Assembly (NCBI GenBank): GCA_934489015.1
Contig: CAKSSN010000001.1
Span: 124,001 to 188,000, forward strand
Direction of reading: 5' to 3'
DNA length: 64,000 nucleotides
Source of the DNA: an uncultured Clostridia bacterium
GTDB taxonomy: Bacteria; Bacillota; Clostridia; UBA1381
In this document: positions 32,480 to 40,590 of the stretch, piece by piece
Numbering within the stretch: the stretch's first letter is position 1
Layout of the letters: every line of letters starts with the position of its first letter
Position numbers and translations under genes: made by a program
The notes under the pieces: generated by a model
Database searches by the model: none
What the model was told of the DNA's origin: nothing
What the model saw: only the letters and a program-made list of their open reading frames with translations

Positions 32480-33106
32480 GTGAATCGTATTGAGGTATCA
32501 CGTGCAACGATCGGCCGCATACCGATTTATCTTAAATTTTTAAGAGAAACAAATCATTTGAATGAAAATATATCGGCAACAGCAATTGCAAAGCAGCTTG
32601 GGCTCGGCGAGGTGCAGGTGCGCAAGGATCTCGGCGTTTTGTGCGGCGCAGGCAGACCGAAAACGGGCTATAAAATAAGCGAGCTGACAAAATCGCTTGA
32701 AAGCTTTCTCGGCGATGAACGAGAAAACAAGGTTGTGCTTGTGGGTGCCGGAAAAATCGGCCGCGCGCTTTATGACTACAGCGGCTTTGCGCCGTATGGG
32801 CTTGATATTGTTGCCGCATTTGACAGCAACGTTTTGGGCGAGGAAAAAAGCAAGGGCGGAAAACCGATTTATTCTATGGAGCGTTTTGACAGCTTTTGCC
32901 GCAAAAATAATATTGAAATAGGCATAATCGCCGTACCGGCAGAAAATGCGCAGCAGGTATGCGATCTGATGACAGCGAGCGGAATACGCGGTATCTGGTG
33001 CTTTGCGCCTTGCAGACTGAAAACCGAAAAACATATAACGGTGCAGTATGAAAATATGGCGCTTTCGCTTGCATATTTGGCAAACAGTATAAAATATGAC
33101 GGATAA
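32480..33106 (+). CDS. rex: redox-sensing transcriptional repressor Rex
   Basis: This 208-residue Rex protein has an N-terminal winged helix with IPIYLKFLRE and LGLGEVQVRKDLGVL (DNA recognition helix), then a Rossmann domain with VGAGKIGRALYDY (residues ~88-100) that binds NAD(H), FDSN and a C-terminal swapped helix. Rex senses the NADH/NAD+ ratio and represses fermentation genes. I choose GTG 32480 because AGAGGTGG lies just upstream and the protein then has normal Rex length; an in-frame GTG at 32420 would add IS-like sequence. A matching operator lies at 20597 before mdh, and a sensory-hydrogenase cluster follows immediately. Confidence 0.9.
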   Translation: MNRIEVSRATIGRIPIYLKFLRETNHLNENISATAIAKQLGLGEVQVRKDLGVLCGAGRPKTGYKISELTKSLESFLGDERENKVVLVGAGKIGRALYDYSGFAPYGLDIVAAFDSNVLGEEKSKGGKPIYSMERFDSFCRKNNIEIGIIAVPAENAQQVCDLMTASGIRGIWCFAPCRLKTEKHITVQYENMALSLAYLANSIKYDG

Positions 33107-33187
33107 GGCAACGGATATTTACCGACTGCCGAAATGCTTAATTCGTCTGTTTAGAGATAAAAATTTAAAAAACAGGGGGTTTTAAAA

Positions 33188-33430
33188 ATGAAAGTAACAG
33201 TATGTATCGGATCATCATGTCACATTAAGGGATCGAGGCAGGTTGTTGAGCAGCTTCAAAGCCTTATTGCTGAAAATAATCTCGGCGACAAGGTTGAGCT
33301 TTCGGGAACATTCTGCATAGGAAAATGCGAGCAGGGCGTATGCGTAACGGTTGATGATGATTTCTTCTCGGTATCGCCCGATGAGGTTAAGGAGTTCTTT
33401 GACAAAAACGTACTCGGCGCGCTTGCTTAA
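33188..33430 (+). CDS. thioredoxin-like [2Fe-2S] ferredoxin
   Basis: This 80-residue protein has the thioredoxin-like ferredoxin pattern C-x4-C (CIGSSC) and C-x3-C (FCIGKCEQGVC), as found in NuoE/HydC-related subunits and stand-alone proteins of hydrogenase loci. It would transfer single electrons, perhaps to or from the sensory hydrogenase encoded 27 bases downstream. RBS-like AGGGGG upstream of ATG 33188. It is too short to be a complete NuoE subunit because the N-terminal helical bundle is missing. Confidence 0.8.
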   Translation: MKVTVCIGSSCHIKGSRQVVEQLQSLIAENNLGDKVELSGTFCIGKCEQGVCVTVDDDFFSVSPDEVKEFFDKNVLGALA

Positions 33431-33456
33431 AAATGTAGCTTTGGGGGTATAATGCG

Positions 33457-35133
33457 ATGTCAGATTGTCTTACGCTTAAAAAGTCTAATTGTAAAAACTG
33501 TTATAAATGTATTCGCCACTGCCCGGTTAAGTCTATAAGATTTTCCGGAAATCAGGCGTATATTATAGGGAACGAGTGTATACTGTGCGGACAGTGCTTT
33601 GTTGTCTGTCCCCAGAACGCGAAACAGATTGTTGATGAAACGGAAAAGGTTAAGGTGCTTTTGCAAAGCGGAGCGCCCGTAAAGGTAAGTCTTGCGCCGT
33701 CATTTATTGCAAACTATGAGGGAGTTGGCATAAATTCAATGCGCGAAGCTCTAAAAAAGCTTGGCTTTGCGGATGTTGAGGAAACGGCAATCGGCGCAAC
33801 CATTGTTAAAAACGAATATGAAAAAATGATAAACGAGGACGGCAGAGATATTATAATATCCTCGTGCTGCCACAGTATAAATCTGCTCATTCAGAAGTAT
33901 TTTCCGCTTGAGCTTCCTTATCTTGCAGATGTTTTATCGCCAATGCAGGCACACTGCCAGAAAATGAAGGAAGAAAATCCTGAGGTTAAAACGGTGTTTA
34001 TAGGTCCGTGTGTTGCAAAAAAGGATGAGGCGGATTATTACGGCGGCATTGTTGACGCTGTTTTAACGTTTGATGAGCTTACGAAATGGCTTAAGGATGA
34101 AAAAATTGAAATAAAAACGGAGGCGGACTGCGACGAACACAGCCGTGCAAGATTTTTCCCGACGACAGGCGGAATTTTAAAGACCATGACTCAGGAAAAT
34201 TCCGAATATACCTATATGGCAATTGACGGAGTTGAAAACTGCATTGCCGCGCTTAAGGATATTCAAAGCGGAAAAATTCATAAATGCTTTATTGAAATGT
34301 CAGCCTGCTCCGGCAGCTGCGTTGGCGGACCGGTAATGGAGAAATTCCACAGAAGTCCGGTAAAAGATTATAAAGCGGTTTCGGATTTTGCCGGGAAGAA
34401 GGATTTTGAGGTTAATCAGCCCGACAGTCTTGATATAAGAAAAACGTTTACGATTATAGAGAAAAAGCTTCAGCAGCCGACCGAGCATGAAATAAATTCA
34501 ATTCTTCGCGAAATGGGTAAATTCAAGCCGTCCGATGAGCTTAACTGCGGCTCGTGCGGCTATAATACGTGCCGCGAAAAAGCGGTTGCAATACTTCAGG
34601 GTAAGGCTGAAATTTCAATGTGTCTGCCGTATCTTAAGGATAAGGCTGAGAATTTCTCGGATACGATTATAAAAAATACGCCTAACGGGCTTATTGCGCT
34701 CAACGAAGCGCTTGAAGTTCAGCAGATTAATGCTGCCGCGCTTAAAATGATGAATTTACATTCGGCGCGCGATATTCTCGGTGACCTTGTAGTGCGCGTT
34801 TTAGACCCGAAGCCGTTTATGCAGGTGCTTGAAACGGGAAGAAATATAAAAAATATGCGTACATATCTTGCCGAGTATGAAAAATACGTTGAGCTTTCCG
34901 TTATTTACGACAGGGATTATAAGCTTATCGTATGCATAATGCGTGACATAACCGAAGAGGAGAGAGTGCGCGAGAAAAAGGAGAGCATCAGCCGTCATAC
35001 AGTTGAAATAGCTGACAAGGTTGTTGATAAGCAAATGAGAATTGTTCAGGATATTGCGTCGCTTCTCGGCGAAACGGCGGCTGAAACGAAAATAGCGCTT
35101 ACAAAGCTTAAGGAGACGATTGCCGATGAATAA
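33457..35133 (+). CDS. hydS: sensory [FeFe]-hydrogenase-like protein with PAS domain (HydS, group C-like)
   Basis: This 558-residue protein starts with two [4Fe-4S] motifs (CKNCYKCIRHCPV; CILCGQCFVVCPQ), followed by an H-cluster domain with variant motifs: L1 SSCCHS (C137/C138), L2 IGPCVAKKDE (C185) and L3 EMSACSGSCVGGP (C284, C288). After it comes a short iron-sulfur domain (CGSCGYNTCREKA, C at ~402 nearby), a PAS domain (TIIKNTPNGLIALNEALEVQQINAAAL split across residues ~405-430) and a C-terminal helical coil. This arrangement is that of putative H2-sensing 'HydS' proteins. Its stop overlaps the phosphatase gene, suggesting it signals through that enzyme. H-cluster maturases (HydEFG) are not in the window. 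Confidence 0.85.
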   Translation: MSDCLTLKKSNCKNCYKCIRHCPVKSIRFSGNQAYIIGNECILCGQCFVVCPQNAKQIVDETEKVKVLLQSGAPVKVSLAPSFIANYEGVGINSMREALKKLGFADVEETAIGATIVKNEYEKMINEDGRDIIISSCCHSINLLIQKYFPLELPYLADVLSPMQAHCQKMKEENPEVKTVFIGPCVAKKDEADYYGGIVDAVLTFDELTKWLKDEKIEIKTEADCDEHSRARFFPTTGGILKTMTQENSEYTYMAIDGVENCIAALKDIQSGKIHKCFIEMSACSGSCVGGPVMEKFHRSPVKDYKAVSDFAGKKDFEVNQPDSLDIRKTFTIIEKKLQQPTEHEINSILREMGKFKPSDELNCGSCGYNTCREKAVAILQGKAEISMCLPYLKDKAENFSDTIIKNTPNGLIALNEALEVQQINAAALKMMNLHSARDILGDLVVRVLDPKPFMQVLETGRNIKNMRTYLAEYEKYVELSVIYDRDYKLIVCIMRDITEEERVREKKESISRHTVEIADKVVDKQMRIVQDIASLLGETAAETKIALTKLKETIADE

Positions 35134-36298
35134 TTTATGCGCGGATATAGGCTATAAGAGCGTAAACCATGACGGCGAGCAGCTTTGCGGCGATCATGTT
35201 GATGTGGTGGAGCGCGATGAAAACTCAACGGTAATTGTTCTTGCTGACGGCTTGGGAAGCGGCGTTAAAGCAAGCATTTTGTCAACGCTGACGTCAAAGA
35301 TAATATCAACTATGATGGCTGAGGGAATATCTCTTGAGGAATGTGTTTCGACAATTGCCGCAACGCTGCCTATCTGTTCGGTAAGGGGCGTTGCTTATTC
35401 CACATTTACGATAATACATTTAATAGATAATGAAAAGGCGGAAATAATTCAGTATGATAATCCGCAGGTTATATTTTTCAGGGACGGCAAAAGCTTTGAC
35501 TATCCGAAATCGGAAATGAATATTGACGGCAAAAAGATTTATAAATCGGTTATAAATTTGCAGGAGGACGATATATTTGTTGCCATGAGCGACGGCTGTC
35601 CTCATGCAGGGATCGGCATAGCGTATAATTTCGGCTGGAGCGTAAAGGATATAACGGAGTATTTGGAGCCGCTCACCGTTGCGGGCTTTACGGCTAAAAC
35701 ACTCGCTACAATTTTGGTTGATGAGTGCTTTAAGCTTTACGGCGAAAAGCCCGGCGATGATGCAACGGCGTGTGTTGTAAGAATAAGAAAACGTGAGCCG
35801 GTAAATCTTCTTTTTGGACCTCCGTCAAACCGCGATGACGCAAACAGAATGATGGCGCTGTTTTTCTCCAAAGAGGGAAAGCATATTGTGTGCGGCGGTA
35901 CAACATCGTCAATTGCGGCAAAATATCTTGGAAAGCCGCTGAAGCCAAGCCTTAATTTTGAAAGCCCCGATATTCCGCCGACGGCCGAAATAGAGGGAGT
36001 AGACCTTGTTACAGAGGGCGTTATAACAATAAACAGGGTGCTCGAATATGCAAAGGACTATTTAAGCGGCAACGAAAGCTATGAGGTTTGGGGATATAAA
36101 AGGGACGGCGCTTCGCTGATAAGCAGAATACTTTTTGAAGAGGCAACCGATATTAATTTCTATGTGGGCAGAGCGATAAATCCGGCACACCAAAATCCGA
36201 ATTTGCCGATTAATTTCAGCATAAAGATGAATTTGGTTACGGAGCTTTCGGAATGTTTGAGGAAAATGGGTAAGAAGATAAAGGTAAGTTATTTTTAA
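35126..36298 (+). CDS. SpoIIE/PP2C-family protein phosphatase of the sensory-hydrogenase module
   Basis: This 390-residue protein has an N-terminal SpoIIE/PP2C-like phosphatase fold (GDHVDVVE, VLADGLGSGVKAS metal-binding Asp-Gly, FVAMSDGCPHAGI, KPGDDATACVVRIR) spanning ~1-225, plus a ~160-residue C-terminal domain of unknown family (HIVCGGTTSSIAAKYLGKPL...). Phosphatases of this type are known neighbours of group C sensory hydrogenases and would dephosphorylate an unidentified Ser/Thr protein in response to H2 or redox state. ATG 35126 with AAGGAG at 35110 is preferred to TTG 35120. It overlaps the hydS stop. Confidence 0.85.
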   Translation: MNNLCADIGYKSVNHDGEQLCGDHVDVVERDENSTVIVLADGLGSGVKASILSTLTSKIISTMMAEGISLEECVSTIAATLPICSVRGVAYSTFTIIHLIDNEKAEIIQYDNPQVIFFRDGKSFDYPKSEMNIDGKKIYKSVINLQEDDIFVAMSDGCPHAGIGIAYNFGWSVKDITEYLEPLTVAGFTAKTLATILVDECFKLYGEKPGDDATACVVRIRKREPVNLLFGPPSNRDDANRMMALFFSKEGKHIVCGGTTSSIAAKYLGKPLKPSLNFESPDIPPTAEIEGVDLVTEGVITINRVLEYAKDYLSGNESYEVWGYKRDGASLISRILFEEATDINFYVGRAINPAHQNPNLPINFSIKMNLVTELSECLRKMGKKIKVSYF

Positions 36299-36318
36299 GA
36301 AAAGGAAGTGAACATAAG

Positions 36319-37743
36319 GTGAGAAAATTCGATACAAAGGTGCAGCATCTGAAATACAAGGTGCTTCGTGAGGTTGCAAGAGAGGAATGGAAGGGCACGC
36401 TTAGGGAAAATATTCTTGATATACCTAACAAAATCGTTCCCGGCAATACTCCGACGATGCGCTGCTGCGTTTATAAAGAACGGGCAATTGTAGCAGACAG
36501 AATTAAAATGGCAATGGGCGGAAACAAGGAAAAGCCGAATGTTATAGAAGTTGTTGAAATTGCCTGTGACGAATGTCCTATGGGCGGATACGAGGTTACG
36601 AACTCATGTCGCGGATGCCTTGCGCACAGGTGCGAGGATGTATGCAGAAAAAATGCCATTACATTTGATGATAATCATGTTGCGCATATAGATAAAACAA
36701 AATGCGTAAACTGCGGCGCGTGCGCAAAGGTTTGTCCGTTTACCGCTATTATCAACAGAAAAAGACCGTGTCAGAGTGCGTGCAAGATAAAAGCTATTTC
36801 GGTAAACGAAAATATGGCGGCGAAAATAGATGATGAGAAATGTATTTCCTGCGGCGCGTGCGTTTATCAGTGTCCGTTCGGAGCAATTATTGACAAATCG
36901 TTTATCCTTGATATTATAAAGCTTATAAAGGAAAGCGACAATAATAAAAAATATAAGGTTTATGCGCTTGTTGCGCCGTCTATTTCGAGTCAGTTTACGT
37001 ATGCCAAGCTCGGACAGGTTATAACGGGGCTTAAAAAGCTTGGATTTTACAGCGTTGTTGAAGCGGCTCTCGGCGCGGATATGGTCGCATATGCGGAGTC
37101 GGGCGAGCTTGCGGAAAAGGGCTTTCTTACAAGCTCCTGCTGCCCTGCGTTTGTAGCTTATATACAAAAGGCGTTCCCGGCAATGACACCGATGATTTCG
37201 CATAATCTTTCGCCGATGGCGACTATTGCAAGGTATATAAAAGAAACTCAGGAAAATGTTAAAATTGTATTTATCGGCCCTTGCACGGCAAAGAAAATGG
37301 AAGTGCAGAAGGATGAGGTTAAGCCTTATGTCGACTCCTGCATGACCTTTGAGGAGCTTCAGGCTCTGTTTGACAGCCGCGATATTGATATAACAACGCT
37401 GGAAGAAGGCGTGCTTGATAACGCTTCTTATTTCGGACGTATATTTGCGCGCTGCGGCGGACTTTCCGACGCCGTTCGTCAAGGTTTGATGGAGCGCGGA
37501 ATAAATGATTTTGAGCTTAAGAGCGTTTCGTGTGACGGTATAGAGGAATGCCGCATGGCGCTTGTTAAGAAAACAAGAGGTGTGCTTGACGCTAACTTTA
37601 TAGAGGGAATGGCGTGCGTCGGCGGCTGCATTGGCGGCGCGGGCTGCCTGACTCACGGCGAAAAGAATAAGGCTGAGGTTGATAAGTACGGCAGGGAAGC
37701 GTATGAAAAGACAATTTCCGATGCAATATCGGTGTTGAAATAA
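36319..37743 (+). CDS. monomeric [FeFe]-hydrogenase (group B-like)
   Basis: This 474-residue protein has several iron-sulfur motifs in the N-terminal third (CDECPMGGYEVTNSCRGC, CEDVCRKNA, CVNCGACAKVCPF, CISCGACVYQCPF) and a complete H-cluster domain: L1 SSCCPAFV (C274, C275), L2 IGPCTAKKME (C322) and L3 EGMACVGGCIGGAG (C433, C437). The long cysteine-rich N-terminus without a [2Fe-2S] plant-type domain and the SCCPAF L1 are typical of group B enzymes, which are proposed to couple ferredoxin to H2. It would dispose of reduced ferredoxin as H2. GTG 36319 start with GGAAG upstream. It ends the sensory-hydrogenase cluster. Confidence 0.9.
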   Translation: MRKFDTKVQHLKYKVLREVAREEWKGTLRENILDIPNKIVPGNTPTMRCCVYKERAIVADRIKMAMGGNKEKPNVIEVVEIACDECPMGGYEVTNSCRGCLAHRCEDVCRKNAITFDDNHVAHIDKTKCVNCGACAKVCPFTAIINRKRPCQSACKIKAISVNENMAAKIDDEKCISCGACVYQCPFGAIIDKSFILDIIKLIKESDNNKKYKVYALVAPSISSQFTYAKLGQVITGLKKLGFYSVVEAALGADMVAYAESGELAEKGFLTSSCCPAFVAYIQKAFPAMTPMISHNLSPMATIARYIKETQENVKIVFIGPCTAKKMEVQKDEVKPYVDSCMTFEELQALFDSRDIDITTLEEGVLDNASYFGRIFARCGGLSDAVRQGLMERGINDFELKSVSCDGIEECRMALVKKTRGVLDANFIEGMACVGGCIGGAGCLTHGEKNKAEVDKYGREAYEKTISDAISVLK

Positions 37744-37805
37744 AATATATTCGGCAGAATTGCTTTGTGAAACCGGCTTTTCATTAATAATTTTTAGATC
37801 TATAT

Positions 37806-37829
37806 GGCTGCCGCATGAAAGCGGCAGCC
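37806..37829 (+). terminator. stem-loop after the hydrogenase gene
   Basis: A perfect 9-bp stem GGCTGCCGC/GCGGCAGCC with a 6-base loop lies 60 bases after the hydrogenase stop. The sequence after it is CGCAATTTAT, so the U-tract is poor; it may be a weak terminator or a 3'-end stabiliser. Confidence 0.5.
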
Positions 37830-37930
37830 GCAATTTATATGCCAATATATACAAAATGTAAAACAAAGTATATGTAATTACAATAAAAATCATGATTTTT
37901 AACAAAACAGCTTAAAACGGCAAAAAAAGC

Positions 37931-37959
37931 TTGACTTTTTGCCGTGTATTTGGTATAAT
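37931..37959 (+). promoter_or_regulatory. promoter of the five-tRNA operon
   Basis: TTGACT (37931-37936) and TATAAT (37954-37959) are separated by 17 bases, 43 bases upstream of tRNA-Gly. Confidence 0.85.
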
Positions 37960-38002
37960 AATTAAGTCAGTTGGTTTAAAACGGCTGATAAAAAATAAAT
38001 AT

Positions 38003-38076
<74 letters not shown>

Positions 38077-38079
38077 TAC

Positions 38080-38156
<77 letters not shown>

Positions 38157-38172
38157 TTTATTTTTTTTAGAT

Positions 38173-38250
38173 GGTGGATATAGTTCAGTTGGTTAGAGCG
38201 TCAGTTTGTGGCACTGAATGTCGTGGGTTCGAGTCCCACTATCCACCCCA
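38173..38250 (+). tRNA. tRNA-His (GTG)
   Basis: Acceptor GTGGATA/TATCCAC with the extra 5' G(-1) opposite C73 that identifies histidine tRNAs. The anticodon loop TTGTGGC gives GTG; CCA is encoded. Confidence 0.95.
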
Positions 38251-38265
38251 TCAAAATTTGTATAG

Positions 38266-38342
38266 TGGGATATAGCCAAGTTGGTAAGGCACCAGATTTT
38301 GATTCTGGCATTCCGTAGGTTCGAGTCCTGCTATCCCAGCCA
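38266..38342 (+). tRNA. tRNA-Gln (TTG)
   Basis: Acceptor TGGGATA/TATCCCA with a weak first pair, T-arm AGGTTCGAGTCCT, encoded CCA. The anticodon loop TTTTGAT gives TTG. Confidence 0.95.
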
Positions 38343-38418
38343 GGGCCATTAGCTCAGTTGGCAGAGCACTTGACTTTTAATCAAGTTGTCCGGAGTTCGA
38401 ATCTCCGATGGCTCACCA
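38343..38418 (+). tRNA. tRNA-Lys (TTT)
   Basis: Acceptor GGGCCAT/ATGGCTC directly abutting the CCA of tRNA-Gln. The anticodon loop CTTTTAA gives TTT; CCA is encoded. It is the last gene of the tRNA operon. Confidence 0.95.
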
Positions 38419-38432
38419 GTTTAATATTAAAC

Positions 38433-38467
38433 AAAATCCCCGAATTTATTATTTTTTCGGGGGTTTT
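38433..38467 (+). terminator. terminator of the tRNA operon
   Basis: Stem AAAATCCCCGAA / TTCGGGGGTTTT with an 11-base loop and a following TTTTGCTTTTT stretch, 15 bases after tRNA-Lys. Confidence 0.85.
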
Positions 38468-38513
38468 GCTTTTTCGGAAATGTTAGAAAAATCCCATTAA
38501 TATGCGATTTGCC

Positions 38514-38550
38514 AAAAGCGACAGACTGTTTGTTGGTCTGCCGCTTTTTG
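38514..38550 (+). terminator. second terminator-like stem upstream of the polysaccharide locus
   Basis: AAAAGCGACAGAC and GTCTGCCGCTTTT pair (one mismatch) around a 9-base loop and end in TTTTT. It insulates the polysaccharide locus from the tRNA operon or marks an old gene end. Confidence 0.6.
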
Positions 38551-38848
38551 AGTATGACGGGCATACCAATGCTCTGTGGTGAAAGTCCACCTCATGCAAA
38601 TAGAAAAATCAGTGTTGTTACGTTGCTGAAAAAACGTGAGTTCGTTAATTTCACCAAATACTATGTAATTCAAATTATGTTGTAAAATGTTGTAAGAGTG
38701 CATAAAAATAAAACAAATGTTCATGTTTAGTGAGCGTTTATGCTGATTTATATGCACGATATTCAGACCGATGCTTTTTTGAGGAAATCATTAGTCCGAT
38801 TTGCTACGTTTTGGGTTTATGCAAATTAACGAAATTGTGTGTGAATAA

Positions 38849-38877
38849 TTGACAACTTTCTGAAAAAGTGATACAAT
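38849..38877 (+). promoter_or_regulatory. promoter of the surface-polysaccharide operon
   Basis: TTGACA (38849-38854) and TACAAT (38872-38877) with 17-base spacing. This is the only strong promoter I can see before the 17-kb run of 16 co-directional genes. Confidence 0.8.
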
Positions 38878-38910
38878 CTATATGTTATAGTATTGGGCTC
38901 TTTATGTCCG

Positions 38911-38932
38911 CAACATAATTTGCATTATGTTG
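38911..38932 (+). promoter_or_regulatory. inverted repeat in the polysaccharide operon leader
   Basis: CAACATAAT and ATTATGTTG are perfect complements separated by TTGC, about 30 bases after the predicted transcription start. It could be a regulator site or an RNA hairpin that pauses polymerase; there is no U-tract, so it is not a standard terminator. Confidence 0.5.
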
Positions 38933-39088
38933 TACCGGGACGAAAGTTAAAAGCAATGAAATTTTAAGAAAAATACAGTAAAAGCAGAAGATTTTTTTTG
39001 ATACAGAAACACCTGTCAATTAAAACCGCATGAAGCGCTGCCTGTAAACTGCTTGGAATATTGTTTTGAGGATGGAATGTGAAAAAAT

Positions 39089-39922
39089 ATGTCAATGACC
39101 TTAATGTACATAACAAATAACGCAGATTTAGCGCTTATTGCCGAGAAGAACGGTGTGGAGAGAATTTGGGTTGATCTTGAAACGCTCGGAAAAGAGAAAC
39201 GTCAAAAAAACATGGATTGTGTAAAATCACACCATACAATAGATGATGTCAGAAAAATGTCAAAGATTTTGACAAAATCGGAGTTGCTGGTGCGGGTAAA
39301 TTCATGGAATATAAATTCTGAAAAAGAAATTGAAGAAGTTATTTCCGCCGGAGCACAGCGGATTATGCTTCCGATGTGGAAAACACCCGATGAGGTTAAT
39401 AAGTTTTTACAGCTTATAAATCGCAGAACATCGACCACCTTGCTTTTGGAAACAAAAGAAGCGGTCTGCTGTCTTGATGAGATTTTGTGCAATCCGCTCC
39501 TTGATGAAATACATATCGGGCTTAATGACCTGCACCTAAGTTACGGCTTGAATTTTATGTTTGAGCTTTTGGCGAATGGAGTTGTAGAAAATCTGTGTAA
39601 AAAGATGAGTGATGCCGGAGTAACGTATGGATTTGGAGGCATAGCTCAAATAGGCACAGGAACGCTTCCTGCCGAAAAGATACTGATTGAACATTACAGA
39701 CTGAAATCTACCAGAGTGATTTTATCCAGAGGATTTTGCATATGGACGGATGAAGATACAATTCAAACCTTTGGTAAACGATTTGAGTTAAATATGAAAC
39801 AGCTAAGAGAATACGAAGATATTGCACTTAACTTATCATCGGATGAATACTTGACAAATCATCGGGAAGTAGAGAATATTATTGACACGATTTTAGAGAA
39901 ACAAGGAGCTCGTTATGTATAA
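39089..39922 (+). CDS. HpcH/HpaI-family aldolase-like protein
   Basis: This 277-residue protein resembles the HpcH/HpaI (citrate lyase beta) TIM-barrel family: WVDLETLGK at the N-terminus, the RVNS strand, IMLPMWKTPDEV, LLLETKEAV with the metal-ligand Glu, and EIHIGLNDLHLSYG with the Asp of the second ligand. These enzymes perform metal-dependent aldol cleavage or condensation with pyruvate or oxaloacetate. As first gene of a surface-polysaccharide operon it may make or attach an unusual acidic sugar or substituent, but this is inference. The start has GAGGA about 16 bases upstream, so translation initiation looks weak. It overlaps the next gene by 8 bases. Confidence 0.65.
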   Translation: MSMTLMYITNNADLALIAEKNGVERIWVDLETLGKEKRQKNMDCVKSHHTIDDVRKMSKILTKSELLVRVNSWNINSEKEIEEVISAGAQRIMLPMWKTPDEVNKFLQLINRRTSTTLLLETKEAVCCLDEILCNPLLDEIHIGLNDLHLSYGLNFMFELLANGVVENLCKKMSDAGVTYGFGGIAQIGTGTLPAEKILIEHYRLKSTRVILSRGFCIWTDEDTIQTFGKRFELNMKQLREYEDIALNLSSDEYLTNHREVENIIDTILEKQGARYV

Positions 39923-40538
39923 AAAATATGTTAAGAGAGGAATAGATCTCTTTTTATCTGTATTCGGATTAATTATTGTTTCACCGATTTTGCTGATTAC
40001 TGCTGTTGCAATAAAAATTGACTCAAAAGGTCCGATAATATTTAAGCAAAAAAGACTTGGGCAATACGGGAAAGAATTTTATATATATAAATTCAGAACA
40101 ATGTGCGTCGGCGCGGAGAATATGGGAAGCAAGCAGTATTCTTTCAAATCTGACCCAAGAATAACAAAGGTTGGGCGAGTTTTGAGAGCCACAAGTATAG
40201 ATGAACTTCCACAGCTGTTCAACATAATAAAGTCTGAAATGTCATTGATAGGCTTTAGACCGCCTCTTACATATCACCCTTTCAAATTTGAAGAATATAC
40301 CGATGAACAAAAGGTTATGTTTGAATTGAAACCCGGAATAACGGGCTGGGCACAGGTACACGGAAGAAAAGACGTGGAATGGGGAAAAAGAATAGAGTTA
40401 AATGTATGGTATGCAAAACATTGTTCGTTCTTGCTTGATTTAAAGATTTTTTTTGTGACAATTATTAAGGTATTGTCGGATGCCGATAATGAAAATAAAT
40501 CAATAACGGCGGGAGAAAAAGAGCTTATCAATAAATGA
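39915..40538 (+). CDS. initiating sugar-phosphate transferase (polyprenyl-phosphate hexose-1-P transferase)
   Basis: This 207-residue protein has one N-terminal membrane helix (DLFLSVFGLIIVSPILLITAVAI split across residues ~9-31) and the conserved catalytic domain of monotopic phosphoglycosyl transferases: KQKRLGQYGKEFYIYKFRTM, then RVLRATSIDELPQLFNI with the D-E pair, SLIGFRPP and PGITGWAQV. It would transfer a sugar 1-phosphate onto undecaprenyl phosphate to start the repeat unit. Its position near the start of the operon is typical. Confidence 0.9.
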   Translation: MYKKYVKRGIDLFLSVFGLIIVSPILLITAVAIKIDSKGPIIFKQKRLGQYGKEFYIYKFRTMCVGAENMGSKQYSFKSDPRITKVGRVLRATSIDELPQLFNIIKSEMSLIGFRPPLTYHPFKFEEYTDEQKVMFELKPGITGWAQVHGRKDVEWGKRIELNVWYAKHCSFLLDLKIFFVTIIKVLSDADNENKSITAGEKELINK

Positions 40539-40590
40539 TGAGTATAAAAGCAATTTGTCCGGATTTGTATATTGAAAGTGGAGGTAATAC

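Larger units (their letters stand above)
38551..39088 (+). other. intergenic region and leader of the polysaccharide operon
   Basis: I see no credible gene here (an 86-codon minus-strand ORF lacks protein-like sequence and an RBS). The region contains the promoter at 38849, a perfect inverted repeat at 38911-38932, and a repeat of its half-site (ATTATGTTGTA) at 38674-38684. The leader from the promoter to the first gene is about 205 nt. Confidence 0.55.

Noticed and set aside
36604..37905. 433-codon minus-strand ORF opposite the hydrogenase gene
   Set aside because: It is a shadow of the GC-poor third positions of the [FeFe]-hydrogenase gene; the composition is Arg/Ile/Cys-rich, with no RBS and no recognisable domain.
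38561..38610. GGTGAAAGTCCAC-like sequence suggesting a group II intron fragment
   Set aside because: Only a short match; no domain V, no intron protein and no consistent secondary structure around it.
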